Below are positions 11,844-24,023 of a stretch of 64,000 bases of DNA, one piece after another (the stretch's first letter is position 1; each line of letters starts with the position of its first letter). The notes under the pieces were generated by a model. That model was not told the DNA's origin, searched no databases, and saw only the letters and a list, made by a program, of their open reading frames with translations. This DNA is from Pogona vitticeps (lineage: Eukaryota > Chordata > Lepidosauria > Squamata > Agamidae), in contig NC_135787.1 in NCBI RefSeq assembly GCF_051106095.1, positions 158,046,001-158,110,000 of the forward strand. Direction: 5' to 3'. Both the position numbers and the translations under genes were made by a program.

Positions 11844-11930
11844 CAGGGGTGTCCAACCTTTCACCTTCCCTGGGCCACATTAGAAGAGGAAAATTTGGTT
11901 TGGGCCGCACATACATTTGTTGTATGTTAC
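11844..11930 (+). mobile_element. hAT-type transposon end fragment
   Basis: Starts CAGGGGTGTCCAA and continues into CCCTGGGCCACAT and TTGGGCCGCACAT, the common left end of hAT/Charlie-like elements. It is cut short where Bov-B sequence begins. Confidence 0.55.
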
Positions 11931-11931
11931 T

Positions 11932-12412
11932 GTTGTTTAGTCATTTAGTTGTGTCCGACTCTTCATGACCCCATGGACCAGACCACGCCAGGCCCTCCTG
12001 TCTTCCACTGCCTCCTGAAGTTGGGTCAAATTCATGTTGGTGCCTTCAATGACACTGTCCAACCATCTTGTCCTCTGTTGTCCCCTTCTCCTCTTGCCTT
12101 CGCACTTTCCTAACATCAGGGTCTTTTCCAGGGAGTCTTCTCTTCTCATGAGATGGCCAAAGTATTGGAGCCTCAGCTTTAGGATCTGTCCTTCCAGTGA
12201 GCACTCAGGGTTGATTTCCTTTAGAATGGATAAGTTTGTTCTCCTTGCAGTCCAGGGGACTCTCAAGAGCCTGCTCCAGCACCATAGTTCAAAAGCATCA
12301 ATTCTTGGGCGGTCAGCTTTCTTTATGGTCCTGCTCTCACTTCCATACATCACTACAGGAAAAACCATAGCTTTGACTATTTAGACTTTTGTTGGCAAGT
12401 TGGTGTCTCAAG
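11932..12412 (-). mobile_element. Bov-B LINE 3' fragment
   Basis: A 143-codon minus-strand frame (11,937-12,368) matches the Bov-B C-terminus: [20 protein letters not shown]-like text, then LRLQYFGHLMRR, then [11 protein letters not shown], then GVMKSRTQLND. It is 5'-truncated and abuts the hAT fragment, so it probably inserted into it. Confidence 0.9.
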
Positions 12413-15290
12413 TTCATGCTATCACTACTTAAAGTAACAAAGTTGAGGTTGTGAAACTACAGGCTCATCAGAGTTATTATAGCTTTATAAAAGACAATAC
12501 AAAAGCCAGGGGAAAATGCAGCAATGATTCCACCAAATTCTTCAACACATTATAGTCCCAAATTAAAAGGTACATAGGTTTATAAAAAGGCAAGCTTTTA
12601 GAAGTATGTAATATTTGCATAGTGGAAGGCGGGCAGCTCTAGTTAGCTAGGATGGCTGAGAGGTATCTGAGCTGATACAAAGGAAGCCCTCCTAGTCTAA
12701 GGTTGTTGGAAATTACTTAGGACTACTCTGAACCTTGCTTTCAGTTGCTTTATGTTTCTATAGAGCAACTCATTTGTGCATTCCAAATGAAAGAGGAGAC
12801 CTTTGTGACAGCATAGTGGCTGTGAGTCTAGACTCAGAGGGGTTTGGATCTGGTGTAACTTGTTCTTCACCTTCTCCCCCTCTATTCCACTGGTTGCTCT
12901 CAGCCAGCATAACATTTGTGTTGGCAGATCTGAGATCAGGTATTGAAGATTTCTGCCCATTCCAAACTCACTGCTGCTGCTGGGTTGTGTTTTTTTTTAG
13001 TTCTGGTTGACAACCTGCTTCTTATTTTATATGCATACACAAGAGATTAGTAAAGTGTACACACAGTACTAGGCTTGTAAATGCTTAAGAGTAAATAACA
13101 TTTCATATAAATATCCAGTAATACGTTACTGAAATTTGTTTTAAATATAAAATTTACAAAATGCAACAATTAATGACAAAGCATAGTTTATAATCCCATT
13201 AAAACAAATATTATCTGAACTGTTGAAGATCATGGGGAAATTCTTTCTTTTTTTCCTTTTGAGAGAAATGTTTTGATCTCCCTTTCTCATATTTCTACAA
13301 GCTTAGAAATTCTGGAACAGAACTGCACAGAAAATACTTTTGGCTTCTGCTTTAAACATACTTCACATATTTGGGCACATATTCAGCTATTCTTTCAACA
13401 GCTGAAATAGTTACACACAACTATGTCAGTTCAGTCTTAGGCACTCCTATTCAGAAGTTAGTTTCAGAAATTTCATTACAGCTTATTCCCAGTTAAGTAT
13501 GCACAGCAATACAATCCTTAGTTTGATGCGCTTGCGCAGTCTTGGCAGAGTGACTGCTGCTCTCTGCATCCTTGAATTATTTTCAAATATGAGAGAAGTA
13601 GTGCTAAGTAATACCACCATATAAATTGGGGCAGGGGATCTATGGATTTTTCTGTGTTTCAGAGTTCAACCCCAAGAAGCACCAAGCAACATGTTTTTGG
13701 AGTTCAGTTCCCAAACATACCAGCTAAGTTTCACAAAACCCCTGATATAAATTGTGACCAACATAAAATTTGCAAGCCATATCTGTGTCTCCTTAGCTTT
13801 CACTACTGCTTCTCCTTGTCACTTTTACTTGTCTCTAGCTCCATGAAGATTGCTAAAAATTTGCCTGTTCTTTAGACTATAAATAAGCAACTGCAGCCAT
13901 GTGCTGTAATGTAGGCACTGATCCTGACATGCCTCATAGACACACTCCCAAAGAGACACCAAAAATTACAGCAGCTGAGCCGAGCCATATCAATAAATCA
14001 GTCTGAGCAGTTTTATTTCCTCCAGGTGCAATTTTTTTTTAGGGCTAGCTGATCTTAGATGCCTGGTTAAAACAAAGAGGCATCAAAGTATCTTGCATTA
14101 TAACAAAGATGGCTTAATAATATGTAATTGTTGGCAGATTTTTTTGCTAAGGCTGTGTGAACCCTGGATGTTAGATCTCTATTCTGACTTGATTCATAGA
14201 GTGATATTTCAGTGTGTGATGTAGAATCTTTATTACCAGTTTGTTGGAGAAGATGGTTTGATTGGGGTAAAAGACAACAGTTTAGGCCTAACTAAATTAA
14301 AAGGCTTATTGGAGTATAGTTTAAGAAAATGAAACAGCTATATAATTAACTTGTAGTTCCAGCAGTGGATAGCAGAAAACAGAGGAAACTAGAAAACATT
14401 CTAGGGTGTTCTAGAGTGTTCCAAGACAATTATGTAAAGATTTGAAATCTTTATATGTATGAGGTATATATGAAATAGTACGATTTCCTTAGATGATATT
14501 AAATACCACTCTGATCAGTGTAGGGAACAATAAGAACTTCGGTTCTTATATACCTTAAATCTTCACATAATTGCTTTGGCACTTTCTGGAATCCTTTCTA
14601 ACTTCCTCTTTTTTTCTTCATCTAGGGTTGAAACCACAAGTTGCTTAATTATCTAAGTATCTGCTTTATTTTCGGCCTTTCATTTTTGTAGGAACAAATT
14701 AGTAATTCTGCCAATCCAGTTCTCTTTTTTTTGGGGGGGGGGGAGAAATCTATCATGTAACCATCGCGAAACTAAATTATTTCCTTTTACATAACCAAAC
14801 GCCAGTGATAGCACTTGGGGGGGTCGATGGGTGGGACTGCCTTACGCAAGTGAAGCAAGCAATTTTGAGGAAGTTGCACGTTCCGGGTGTTCGTTGGTTA
14901 CTTTTCGCAACAAATCCTACCTAACGCTTGGCAGCAATTGAGGACATGAGACTACGGCCGGAATTGAAATGTTCCAGTTTACAGAAGAAAGCATGGCTTA
15001 TTAATTCAAAGGCAAGGCACCGCCTTGGACTTCAACTACTTTTGAGACGAGCTGTGCCCTCCACACTCCTGGCCTCTTTTAACCTGGGGCAATTTCTGCA
15101 GAGGTTACTATGTCGTATCCTCTACTTCCAAAATTACTTTTAATAGTTGGTGACCCGATGAAGCAGGGTAATGGCAATAGTGAAAGATCGCCATAAGGCG
15201 CCTTTGGTTTCCTAGAACTCTGCACCTCGGGCCCGAAAAAGAACGAGGACAGTTCTCACAACCAGCTCCTCTCCCGCCTGACTGGAATTT
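12413..15290. other. Upstream flank of TMPO, no gene recognised
   Basis: About 2.9 kb of AT-rich DNA without a recognised gene. A G-run (about 14,740-14,750) and scattered short frames (up to 91 codons, no domains) are present. GC content rises sharply after about 14,900 towards the TMPO promoter. Confidence 0.5.
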
Positions 15291-15630
15291 AAACTGCGTG
15301 ACTAAGAGCCGGAGCTGGCTCAAAGCACCGCCCCCTCCTAGGAAACCGCGCGCGAATCCCCTCAGTCCTCCAGCCAATCCCAGGACGACTTTGACATCCC
15401 ATCGGCCAATGGGGGTGCGCTTTATTGGCGGGCGAGAGCGCCGCGTCTTGTGCGCGCTGGGCAGCAGTTGGGAGCGTTGAGCGCTGGGCAGGTTGTTCCT
15501 CTCTCTCTTTCTCCTTTCCTACACCCCCCGCCCCTCCTCTTCCTTTTGCCCTCCTCCCTTCACTCTTTTGTTGGCGGTTCCCTTTCTCGCTGTCTCCTGG
15601 GAGGGCGGCGACAAGAGCCCGAGCCTGGCG
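15291..15630 (+). promoter_or_regulatory. TMPO: TMPO promoter / CpG island with paired CCAAT boxes
   Basis: GC- and CpG-rich DNA covers about 15,290-16,300. Two direct CCAAT boxes at 15,374-15,378 and 15,406-15,410 have starts 32 bp apart, the spacing typical of NF-Y-driven cell-cycle promoters. A third box, inverted (ATTGG), is at 15,424-15,428 and runs into an E2F-like TTGGCGGGC. TMPO is known as a cell-cycle/E2F-responsive gene, so this fits. No TATA box is seen. The transcription start is not determined but is presumably about 15,450-15,550. Confidence 0.65.
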
Positions 15631-15897
15631 ATGCCCGAGTTCCTGGCGGATCCGTCCGTGCTCACCAAGGAGAAGCTGAAGAGCGAGTTGATCGCCAACA
15701 ATGTGAGCCTGCCGGGCGGCGAGCAGCGCAAGGACGTGTATGTGCAGCTCTACCTTCAGCACCTCACCGCCCGCAACGCGCCCGGCGTCCCCTCTCAGCT
15801 CGACTTCTCCAGCGACGAGGAGCGGGAACCTACCCCGGTCGCCGCGAAGAACCGAGGCGCTGGCGGCGGCGTTGCCGGTTCAGTCGGCTTGGGCCGG
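15631..15897 (+). CDS. TMPO: TMPO exon 1 (LEM-like domain)
   Basis: 89 codons ending in phase 0 at donor GTAAGC (15,898). It encodes the LEM-like DNA-binding domain with the conserved [20 protein letters not shown]. The Ala/Gly-rich end ([14 protein letters not shown]) differs in length from mammals. Confidence 0.96.
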
Positions 15898-18800
15898 GTA
15901 AGCCTTTCCGCGTCCCTTCCGGCCCCCATTCGGGGGCCGCGTTAGAACAGGGTCCATCTCTTGTGCGCGGCCTTCAAGCGCTTGAGGGGGCGGCGGAGTT
16001 TTCCCGCTTTCTCTCAGGGGGCGGCGCCATGTTCTGTCACTCGGGGGGGGAGGGGGGAGGAGGGAGCGCGGGAGGGTAGACAGCATGAGAGACGGTGCCT
16101 GCTACTGGGTAGGACCCGGCTAAGGCGCTTTGGCGGCTGGCGAGAAGCCCCAGAGCAGGGCGAGGGCGCCAGAAAGCTCTGGGTGGGCTCCGAAGGGTGT
16201 TCCGTCCGGGCTACAGCATTGCACGGCCGAAGGTCCTCTCTGAGTAGCCGCCTCCGCTTCCCTGGTTGTCTCTGGCATCTCGCTTTAAGGCATCGCGGGT
16301 CGTTCTTCTATTTAAAAGGACCGTTAACTTCTCCCGTCGGGTGGAAGTTTGAACTTTGCGGGCGCCTTGCCAGGAACAGGAGGTTTTAATTTCTGCATAA
16401 CTTCAGGCTCTTGGCTGTAGGCTCGTTGCATTCTCCGCATGAAAAGATCCACTCCATGTCATTTGGAGCACTTTTACCTGAAACCGTAGTTACTCTTGAA
16501 CACTTGCCCATTAGGCTTGGAAGGGAAAAAGGTTTGAGCTGTGGAACGAAGCTCCTTCACAGATGTTGCACTGGCTTCTGGCGTTTTTTTAAAAAAGAAG
16601 GGGTATTTAAAGGTTGATTGATTATTCAAAGCCATTCAAAACATTCAGATGTTTAAATGGAACATGAACTTAACTTTTGCTTAGTAATCTCCTTTTTTTG
16701 TTTCTGTATCTACATATTACTGTGGTTTTTTCAGAACTGCTGAAGGAATACTCCAACTCATTCTTTCTTCAAAAAAAAAAAAAACACACCACAATGTCTT
16801 TTATTACACTGGATTAGTCTTCTCAAAGGAGAAATTCTGTAATGTTACCAAAAAATACTTTGTTGCAATAATTTTCTGTTAGAGAATATTAGTCAAACAT
16901 TTTCTCACATTATTTAAAAGTTGTGGAATAGTGATATAAATAGAAGTCAATTTTCAAAAGGTGGTTAATGATAAGTACACAGGCAAATAAAGCAAAAATA
17001 GTTGACTATTTGAAAACTATTGATATTTATAGACCTAATTAAACCAGTGCGGATAAAAATCAATTATGTTTTAAAAACAATCTGATTTAAATCAAAACAT
17101 GATTTTTTTTCTTTAAATCATCAAAAAAATTCTTAATTTTAAAAGCCTAAATTAAATCTACCCCACATTAAACTTTTGAATCTGGTAGTGAAGAGTTATG
17201 CTATAGATGCTAATTACTGGCCTACCTACTGATGACTATAAATATATAACTACTAATATCTGAAAAAGTAGATTGTTCCTCATGAAAACTCACACTGAAA
17301 TAAATACTCATTTTAAAGTGCCACAATATTTTGTCCATCCCCCTTCTCCCCCCCCCTTTAATTTTGCCCATCTACAGGAAGCTGTTAGAACTTACGGATG
17401 TTCATAACGTTATGAACGGTTATAATGCAAAGTAAACTGAAAGCTGTTTGAAATTTCTAAAAGTCATAAATCCAAATGTAGTCCTTTGGAAAGGCTAGAT
17501 TATAAGTGTTTTCCTGTAGATTTATTCCATGCAGTTTCAGCTACAGAAGTACCCCAGCTCCCATGTTGCAGCTAAGATCATGCCTCCAGAAAAGAGGTAC
17601 TGTACTGAGTATTAAGGTACTAGGTGTTTTTGTTTTGAATTACATTGATTTAAGTCATTACAGTGGTGCCTCGATTTACGAACTTAATCCATTCCAGAAG
17701 ATGGTTGTAAGTCGAAACACCATTTCCCATAGGAATGCATTGAAATGCAATTAATCTGTTCTGGCCAGAGGGGGGAAAAATCACAAAAAAACCCCACACC
17801 CACTGCAAGACCCATCGGAAACGCGATTAATCCAAAGGGGGGGGGGCAGAAAAGCAAACAAACTGTGCAAGACCCTTCAGAAATGCAAAAAAAAAAAAAC
17901 AAAGCAAAAAGAAAGCAAATTGTGTCCCATCGGAAATGCAAAAAAAAAAGCAAAGCAGAAAGCAAGCAAAAAACCCAAAAAGCAACAACAACAACAAAAA
18001 GACCCATCAGAAATGGGGGAAAACCCCAAAAAGCAAGCAACCCCACCAGGAACCATTGGAAATGGGGGGAAAACGAACAAATCCCCAAGACCCATCACAG
18101 CATAGAAATGTAACCCCACCACCCAGCCCAAAACCAGGCTGCAAAATCCACCCAGAACAGTTTTTAAAAAGCAGAAAGCAGCACCTTACGCGGCAGTCCC
18201 AAGCCTCCTCCGATCACACTCACTCTAACCGTTTGGACAAAAGTGCTACAAAGAAGCAGCCTCTTTGCCTACCAATGGTTAGCAATTTGAATTCCCCGCC
18301 TTTTTTCCCTGCCTTTTTTTAGTTGTAACTTGAAGCTCTGTCCATAAGTCTAAGCAACATTTTGCAGCTGGAACTGGACATAACTTGAAATGGTCATATG
18401 TTGGGACGTTTGTAAGTCAAAGCACCACTGTACTTGGAAAGTGGCTTTAATATGTTTCATCCCAGTGCACACTTGCTGGCCATATTTTTCACAATCATCT
18501 TCCTGAAATTCACTTTCTCTAGTAATTCTCTATTCATTGACACCGGCTGTAGTAGTAACTTGCAACTAGAGTAGACTCATCCAATTATGGTGAGTCAACA
18601 TTTATGTAAGATCCACTGATTCATTGGGCATACAGTGGGGTCTTAACTTGAGAACTTAATCCGTATTGGAAGGCGGTTCTCAAGTCAAAAAGTCTGTAAG
18701 TCAAGCCTCCATTGACCTACAGTGCATTGAAAACCGATTAATCCCGTAACAGGCCGTTTTTGTTCCATTTTGGTTTTTTTTCTGGTCTGTAAGTCAAATC

Positions 18801-21800
18801 TCAGTCTGCAAGTCAAACCTAAATTTTGCGGCCAGAGAAGTCTATAGCTCAAAAAGTCTGTAAGTCAAGCTGTCTGTAAGTCAAGGGTCCACTGTACTTT
18901 AGTTGTGATTTACTGCTCTGTTTCACCCATTGGATCAAAACATATAGAGAGGCAAAGGCTTGATTTTTGACTTGCCTAGATAGATGGCAGAAAGTGAGGA
19001 ATTAAAGAACCTCTTAATGAGGGTGAAGGGAGAGCACAAAAAATTGGTCTGAAGCTCTATATATCAAAAAAACTAAGACTGTGGCCACTGATCCCATCAC
19101 CTCCTGGCAAATAGAAGGGGAAGATATAGAGGCAGTAACAGATTTTACTTTCTTGGGCTACCTGATCACTGCAGATGGTGATAGCAGCCACGAAATTAAA
19201 AACGCTTGCTTCTTGGGAGGAAAGCAATGACAAACCTAGACATCATCTTAAAAAGCAGAGACATCACCATGCCAACAAAGGTCCGCATAGTCAAAGCTAT
19301 GGTTTTTCCAGTAGCGATGTATGGAAATGAGAGCAGGACCATAAAGAAGGCTGACCGCCAAAGAATTGATGCTTTTGAACTGTGGTGCTGGAGGAGACTC
19401 TTGAGAGTCCCCTGGACTGCAAAGAGGACAAACCTATCCATTCTAAAGGAAATCAACCCTGAGTGCTCACTGGAAGGACAGATCCTAAAGCTGAGGCTCC
19501 AGTACTTTGCCATCTCATGAGAAGAGAAGCTTCACTGGAAAAGACCCTGATGTTGGGAAAGAGTGAAGGCAAGAGGAGAAGGAGGTGACAGAGGACAAGA
19601 TGGTTGGACAGTGTCACCGAAGCGACGAACATGAATTTGACTCAACTCTGGGAGACAGTGGAAGACAGGAGGGCCTGACGTGCTCTGGTCCATGGGGTCA
19701 TGAAGAGTCCGACACAACTTAACGACTAAAGAAGAACAACTTCCTCCCTCTCTTTCTCTCTTTCTCTTACTTATCTCTAGAGGTGCAAAACCAGTTGTTA
19801 GTACTGCAGGTAAACCTAAGTAATCTATATACAGCACCTGCTTATGGAACCCCTCATGAAATTGAGACAAAAATCAATAATTGTTTTTAAATTAAAACTA
19901 ATCATGTAGAGCTTTTAAACTTGAAACATTTTATTAATACAATGTAAAGGCTGGTTAAAAAATCTTTTACTTTTTTTGAAAAAAATATCTGTTGTGCTTT
20001 AGGAGTAATATGGGTTTGCTACAGTTAAATGACCAAACCTGTTTATCCAGGCGCAAGTTAATAGGTTCGTCGTCGTTTAGTCGTGTCTGACTCTCCGTGA
20101 CCCCATGGATCAGAGCACGGCAGGCCCTCCTATCTTCCACTGCCTCCCAGAGTTGTGTCAAATTCATTCTGGTAGCTTCGATGACATTGTCCAACCATCT
20201 CATCCTCTGTCGTTCCCTTCTCCTCTCTCTTTCTAATAGGTTAGGAAGGGCTTTAAGAAGGAAATACTAGATATAGACCACTAACCACTTGCAATGCTAG
20301 TGAGTATTTGTGTTTGCTGTAAATATACATTTAAAGCTGTTGTGCAGATAGTTTGGGATGTCCAAACAGAAAAATTTTAATTGCCCTAAATCAATGCAGA
20401 TCCAATCTGAATGTCTGTTTATATTTAGTAAACAGAGCTTTTAAAAAAATGTTAGGTACTACATAAAAATATTTCGAGTAGTCAAAAGTACAGTGGTGCC
20501 TCGACTTGCGACCATAATCCGTTCCAGAAGATGGGCGTAACTCGAAATGGCCGTACATCAAAGCACCTTTTCCCATAGGAATGCATTGGAACGGGATCGT
20601 TCCAGAATTTTAAAAAAACAATAAAAATAAAACCCTGCAAGCCCCATCGGAACGTGTCCAGGCTGCAAATTTTTTTTCACCAACACCAAAAAACAAAAAC
20701 CACACAGCCAGCCCCATGGGAACAGGATGGGGCTGGGAAAAAAACACATAACACACACACACAGAGCCAGCCCCATTGGAATACGATGGGGCTGGAGAAA
20801 ATAAACACAGAAACAACCCCTCCACGCACACACAGCCAGCCCCATCGGAATGTGATGGGGCTGAGGAAAAACGTACAAAAGCGTCCCACACATACAGCCA
20901 GCCCCATCAGAACATGATGGGGTTGGGGGGAAAAACACACCAAAAGACAGAAAAGTCACAGCACAGAAACATATCCCCCCCCAACCGAAACCCACCCTGC
21001 AAAACAAAGTAAATGTACTTACTCAGGAGCAGAAAGCAGCCCCAAGCAGTCTGAAGCCTCCTGGCAAAAGAGCCTGCCAACAGTTAGCAAATTTGAATTC
21101 CCCACCTTTCCCCCCCCTGCCTTTTTCCAGTCGCAACTCGAAGCTTCGGCCGCAAGGACAATTGTTTTACTATCAGAACTGATAGATGTGTTTCCTTTCC
21201 AGATCTTTATGAAATTATTTGCTGGAATTGAGAGACAACCTGATTACCAGTTGTCTTGACAGCTAATTAGGTTGTGTCTTGTTGAAGTGTTTTATAGGAT
21301 AGGTTACCCTTTTAATAATTTCAGCCAGTCCACAAAAGTTTATGTCAAATGAAATATTAGCATTTAAGGTACCACAAACGTCTTTACTGTTTTTTTCTGA
21401 CTAAGAAACATCTCAAATCCCTATGACATATACATTAGTTTCTTTTCTGTACTTACAAATAAGGTGCACTTTTTCCCCAAACAGTGATCATAGTGGCATC
21501 TGAGGTCCTGTTATTTCTCGAGAGGTGTTGCAAGTGCACTTCCGCATATTAGTACATTTCTGTTTAGCATTACCTGTTCATTGTGGTTGTGGAACAGCTT
21601 TCCCCATCCTGAGTTAGTAGAGACGTCTTGTTTGTTGTAGACAATACTCTGTTCTTTGGTGCCTCTCACTGGCTAATTTATGTACTGCAAACAATTCCAG
21701 TTGCATGTGGGATCTGCTTTCCTTTTTTGTGTTTTTAGAGCAGATTAAAATGGGGATGGTTTAATATAAATGTAGAACAATTGTAACCATTAAATATGAA

Positions 21801-23980
21801 TTATGTGATTGTGAAAATCTTATTTTTATTATAATTATCTTTTGAAATTCCATGGAAAAGCTAAACAGAAAAAGATTAACTTCGAAATCTAGGGATGTTA
21901 GACCTTTTTATTTATTTCTTGCCTCTTTCTCTCAGTTTTAATACAGCTATAAGAACAGGTGTGATGTCTAGTATTCTAAAAGAATGGCTAAAATCCTATT
22001 AGTTATGCTTGCTAGCGTAATGTCATCAGCATAAATTTCAATTGCAAATTGTGGAAGCATTTGTTTTTGCTTAATAAGTTGCACGGTTCAGCGCACGACA
22101 GCAAATGCTTATGATAGATTATTAGCTTGTGGCAATTTACCACTAAGAATTATGGTAATTGTCACTGTAAAATGGAGTAGGATTTTGGCTGATATTTCTG
22201 AATGGATTTTTTGCAAATAGAAAAGAAGGATTTAAATACCAGAGTGTGAAGTAACACCTTAAAACCATAGCTTAGGAGAGAGTAATTAACCTAGTGAATG
22301 TAAATGCCACCAGAACATTTAAAAATCATTAGTTTTCCTGTCTCACTCCCATTTTTGGCCAGTAGGTAAAATGGCCTTGCCAGGGCAGCACATCCCAAAG
22401 TTTTGTGTTAGTTGCTGAGAAGGCCCTTTCCTATCCAACTGTATTCTGATAAAAGCCACATATGAGTTACTTGCTGGAGTATGTCTTTTAAAAAAGTTTA
22501 TAGCCTTTTCCATGATAAAGCAATAGTTTGTGTGTGTGGGTGGGTTGTTTTTTGTTTTTTTTTAAAGAAATGATTAGAGATGTGTCAGGTTGGTTGGTTC
22601 TCATACTAAACTTGTATTCAGTAGTTAAGCTAATCGAGTTTGGACTTTATCATTTATCTGTACATTATGTGATGGGAGATGTGCACAATTTTCTGACCTA
22701 AATCTTTCTTGTTACTATTGCCTTCAAAACTTTTTTCAGCCAAGTTGAGTAAATTACTTGTATCCCCTAATCCTTGATGTCCCTTTAGTACCTGCAGTAA
22801 TAAATTTACCACTCAGCAGGAAAGGGCTGTAAGCAGTGATATAATAGTAGATTTGTTAATGCAGGTACTGTTCATAACTTTTCATATCCATCCATCCCAG
22901 CATTTTTAGACTTTGAGGAAGTTTTACAATGCAAGCAACTGGACTGGTCTATATCAACAGCTAGAAATCAGGTCTTCTTGTAAAACAAGTGTCTCTTAAT
23001 TGCCAGTTCGTAACCAAAACATTCTTAAGTATGCTGAGTTACAAGAGGGTAGCTTACGCCACTATGCTGTTTTTGAAGGAGGAGGAGATTTCTGTCCCCA
23101 GTGACCATGAGGCTTGCAGCTAAGCTTAGAGGAAGTTGCAGATGTCATAATCTCTACTTCTCAGAGTCTTGTGGCTTTGACCCTGCAAGCCCTGATTCCA
23201 CTGTACCATTGACCATAAACAGCTGTAAGCAATGACCATTTGGCACTTACTGTTAGTTTTTGTTTTCAGATACACCTGCAATTCTAGCAGGTAACCAGTA
23301 AAAGATTTCCTGTGCTGTTCAGTTTGCTCTTGTTAATAATCCAGTGATAGTCACACTTTCTTCCTTTGTAGGCCAGTTAGGCTGGAAAGCACTCATCAGC
23401 CAAAATCCTGGTTATCCTGATGTTACCAGCAGGGTGTGTGTGGAACTACTGATAACTAAAGAGTTCCTTGCTTTGATCCTGGGGTTCACCTGACTGGCGG
23501 ATGATCAGTCTCAGAGAAGGCAACTGAGGCAGACTCCAGGACCAAAGCAGGAACTCTTTATTTACTGCCAGTCTGTCCCTGATGGTGATGTACAGTGGAC
23601 CCTCTACTTAAGGAATTAATCCGTATTGGAATGGTGGCTGCAAGTCGAAAAGTCTGTAAGTCGAATTTCCATTGACCTACAATGCACTGAAAACCGATTA
23701 ATCCCATAACCTGTGGTTTTTCTATATTTATTCCATTTTGGTTTTTTTCTGGTCTGTAAGTCGATTCTCTGGCTGCAAGTCGAATCTAAATTTTGCAGCC
23801 AGAGAAGTCTGTAACTCGAAAAGTCTGTAAGTCGAGCTGTCTGTAAGTCGAGGGTCCACTGTAATCACCTTTATGCAGGCATAACTTGTTCAACAAGATT
23901 TGGTGTATAGTTATGTTTTAAAAAATTCATTGCCAGCATGTGTGAAATCTTCCTGACTGAGGCTGTAAAGTTATGGAACT

Positions 23981-24023
<43 letters not shown>

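Noticed and set aside
15450-16079. 209-codon plus-strand frame overlapping TMPO exon 1
   Set aside because: A different frame through the CpG island. The TMPO frame, its conserved start and its donor explain the region.
17684-18322. Lys/Gln/Asn-rich and Phe-rich frames
   Set aside because: They are translations of the A-rich repeat array in a Tigger-like element.
20558-21012. 149-codon Cys/Phe/Pro-rich minus-strand frame with repeated PMGLA motifs
   Set aside because: It reads the tandem hairpin array of a Tigger-like element. The periodic peptide is a by-product of the DNA repeat.
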